Position numbers and translations under genes: made by a program. This document shows, piece after piece, positions 61,528 to 64,000 of a DNA stretch of 64,000 bases (position 1 is its first letter; each line of letters starts with the position of its first letter). The stretch spans positions 4,464,001 to 4,528,000 of the forward strand of contig OX393579.1 in the NCBI GenBank assembly GCA_947652605.1, in the 5' to 3' direction. The notes beneath the pieces were generated by a model, which did no database searches, was not told the origin of the DNA, and saw only the letters and a list, made by a program, of their open reading frames with translations. This DNA is from Elmis aenea (lineage: Eukaryota > Arthropoda > Insecta > Coleoptera > Elmidae).

Positions 61528-64000
61528 ATGAAAGAAACTACGTCTAGAAAACGGAAAGCTGGAACATCAATATTGCAACCTACAGTTAGTATTTAAATAA
61601 ATATTTAAAGAAATTAAATTACCTACGTAAATAAAACGTACTAACATCTTATCTTGTAAAGCGCTTCACATTGCATATTAACGTTAGTGATTTTACACCT
61701 TGACTCGATATTTAAGTACATTTGTGCATGTATTTGCTAGCAGATAAAAAGTTAGTATTGTGACGCGTTCATTACATGTAATGTACATTATAACAGTTAT
61801 AAATTTTTACAGATATTAATTAATTTGACAAAAAATATTGAAGTTTTGCAATTTTAAGGCTGTTAAATTTTTAACCTGTTAATATGTTCAAGACGTTGTT
61901 CAAACTTAATGTTGGTTTTTCCCAAAAAATTGCCATGTCGCTCCCCAGTTTTCGTACAGTCTTGTTGTGAAAACAGTTTTTTGTTCGCAAACTTAAAATA
62001 TTTAATAAACTTCAAAAAATATATTCCTATTATCGTATGTACTAATATGCACAAGCGCACCATTTAATATAGGGCACTATGAGTATGAGGATCTCGTGTA
62101 ATACATACAGGGTGTTTCACTTTTCAATAAGCGACAATTTGCTATCCCCGTCAATAATGAAAATTGAAAATACAAAGTTGGTCAATGGGTTATAAAATTA
62201 TTACCATATTACATTACGACATGCCTTTAATGGCCAAAACAGTATATTTTTAGAAACTATATTTGTTTCCAAATTATTAAACCAAACCTGAACATGGTAA
62301 AGTTTTTGCTGATAATATATTTTTTGTTTTAACATTGCGCCATTTTTGAAAATATTGGCAATTTCGTAAACTAAAATTTAAAAAAAAATTTCAGAAGTAT
62401 TCGAGACCATCAGGAACCAGTGATTTAGGTCGGATATACGAAAGCAAACTACCGGCTTTCGTAGCGCTACGGCAAATTGAAAACCACCTCGTAATAGATT
62501 ACAAAATAGCCGTAAACGTGGAATACTGTTTACCATTTGATGATCTAGTGATGAACACAAAAAATCGTAGTGGAGAATGGACTACTTACATGGTGCAAGC
62601 TAAACACTCACAAAAAGGTAAAAGCATTGCATACGATGGATTTTGTGCAAAAAAGGGGGATTTCGGTTTATGTAAATATTTCGAGGGTTATAAAAATATT
62701 TTAAGTAATTATAAGCTAGGTAAATTAGAAGACATCGTAGCAAATATCGATAATATTCATATGATTTTATTTACTAACAAATCTATTGATAGTACATTTA
62801 CATTTTTAACAAAAAATGAAAATCCTGAATTATTAGCTCTAAGTACAACTACTTCTGACATATATAATATAAATTCTAAACTGTTTATTGAAGAATACAA
62901 CAATATTTATAATCTTGTATCATCTGTATCGACAATTAAGGAATTTAATGAAAAATTAGATTCACCAACAACTCAGTTAGAAAATTTTCACAGACAATAT
63001 TTAATTAATTTGCGATCAAATCATAAAAATTATTTTCAAAACATATTAAAAGATATAAAAACAAATTTTGAACAATTTAATAATCAAAACTTCTGCCGAT
63101 TTTTAGACACATTAGTTTTATTTTGTGGCCAATCTAATCAATCTGCACTGAATCAACTTGTCAGCAATGAAATAAAAAAATTTGGTTCCGATACTCATGA
63201 CTTAACAACAATAACAAAAAATTATTTAAGTTTTATAAATAGTTACGTTATAGCCTCTAAACCTTATACTATCACAAGATGCTTAATATTAAACAAATTA
63301 ACTGAATTGTTGTTAGATCCATTTATAAACAAATATTATTCAACAGAGTTTAAGCATTCAGAAATTGTTGATACAGAATCATGGCATGACACTGTGCAAA
63401 CTCAGAAAATCACTCTAGTTGAAACCGATAAGAATAAAGTAATCGATGATTTTATTGTTACTTGTGTGCTTGATAAAATTAATAAGAGATGTAATATAGA
63501 CGTAAGCAAAATTGATTATATCAAATATTGGACTACAAACTTTACGTCTGATGATAATAACACAATTATGGGTAATTTGAAGGGATCAGGAATAGATATC
63601 GAAATTCGTAGGTTATTTGGTGTCACAGATAACATTACACTGTTGGATATTTTTAAAAGTATGTGGTTAGCGGGGGAAATACCTTTAGTATTACGGGCCA
63701 ATAACATCGTAGAATATCGGGCGATATTACATGTGTTAGAAAATACTGAATGTAAATTAGGAGTCATAATTTTAGTGAATGAGATTGTCGATGATATGCA
63801 ATTAGATAAGAATCCAAACGTGTTTTACAAGTTATCGGCTTTAAAGGAGGATTTAAAAGCAAATTTATTTATGAAAAATGTTAAATTGCAGGGAAAATTA
63901 ACTCAATTAAAAACAATACCTAATATTGAACAGTTGACGGATATACTTTTAGTAAAAGATTTGATTTATATTCTGATAAATACATTTTGTGTAGGAAATG
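61528..64000 (+). CDS. PD-(D/E)XK-like + NACHT protein gene, 5' part
   Basis: Exon 1 (61528-61584) gives 19 basic residues, MKETTSRKRKAGTSILQPT. A GTTAGT donor and a TTTCAG acceptor define an 810-nt intron in phase 0. Exon 2 runs open from 62395 past the window end, 535 codons without a stop. Residues 31-89 carry G..YE (E35), FDD (D68/D69) and MVQAKH (Q87-x-K89), the order seen in PD-(D/E)XK nuclease-like domains; GDFGLCKYF at 107-115 resembles a segment I recall from insect NACHT proteins. A long middle region (about 125-520) is not assigned. The last visible residues (PNIEQLTD...LLVKDLIYIL) match the start of the truncated paralogue at 60660, which continues into Walker A/B, so a NACHT domain is expected just beyond the window. 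Probably an intracellular STAND-type sensor or effector; nuclease activity and ligand are unknown. Intron and start are predictions. Confidence 0.75.
61585..62394 (+). other. Intron 1 of the plus-strand NACHT gene
   Basis: GT (61585) to AG (62394), 810 nt, AT-rich, with an AACTAAAA branch-like site before the acceptor. It contains a lone element end, ACAGGGTGTTTCACTTTTCA, at about 62107. Minus-strand frames inside it (60-66 codons) are not supported. Confidence 0.6.

Noticed and set aside
61863..62560. Minus-strand frames of 60-66 codons over the NACHT gene intron and exon 2
   Set aside because: They are shadows of, or lie in the intron of, the plus-strand gene and show no coding features.

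Overview
The window looks like AT-rich insect nuclear DNA, most likely from a beetle, though the species cannot be named. The reasons are a compact TATA/Inr promoter and a 58-nt intron, fossils of mariner, hAT, piggyBac and non-LTR elements, and long fold-back elements ending in ACAGGGTG. There is no operon-like gene packing. Only two loci look like functional genes. The rest is intergenic or intronic sequence built from transposon remains, with islands of richer, non-repetitive sequence that may be regulatory.

Layout. 0.4-2 kb: a tandem array of a ~174-bp monomer, split by a fold-back element. 4.1-4.6 kb: a hAT MITE with a perfect 8-bp target duplication inside a LINE reverse-transcriptase fossil. 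6.2-7.7 kb: a fold-back with ~610-bp arms. 10.0 kb: an isolated candidate 37-nt exon. 11.5-12.7 kb: mariner transposase fossils split by a hAT MITE. 12.9-13.8 kb: a TIR element with an iterated motif. 17-30 kb: hAT-like, piggyBac-like and small palindromic elements, ending in a hAT element with a fossil of the transposase C-terminus. 32.8-41.7 kb: a second copy of the first fold-back, LINE RT and RNase H fossils, and a piggyBac MITE. 41.9-50.8 kb: two large fold-backs, one carrying mirror-image mariner transposase 3' ends and the other inserted in a LINE, plus the partner copy of the hAT element. 51.4-52.0 kb: a two-exon gene for a secreted WAP-like cysteine-rich protein with a Ser/Thr/Val/Pro-rich tail.

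52.7-64 kb is the most interesting part. A 6.5-kb inverted duplication (arms ~1.69 kb, no mismatch seen in the parts compared) abuts a truncated, frameshifted minus-strand copy of a NACHT NTPase gene. That copy is bounded on its other side by a ~680-bp sequence, also present as a direct repeat at 56.9-57.6 kb. Next to it, on the plus strand and running off the window, is a related gene that is intact as far as it can be seen: a 19-codon first exon, an 810-nt intron and more than 535 open codons. Its N-terminus has a PD-(D/E)XK nuclease-like motif set. The visible part ends where the truncated copy begins, and that copy continues into a NACHT domain with Walker A and B motifs. Read together, the two predict a nuclease-like + NACHT protein, the same general layout as STAND sensors such as bacterial Avs proteins. 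That functional parallel is inference.

The two genes show no sign of acting together. Gene-free stretches are listed so the reader knows they were examined. Element boundaries were read by eye from terminal repeats and target duplications; interior identities were not aligned.
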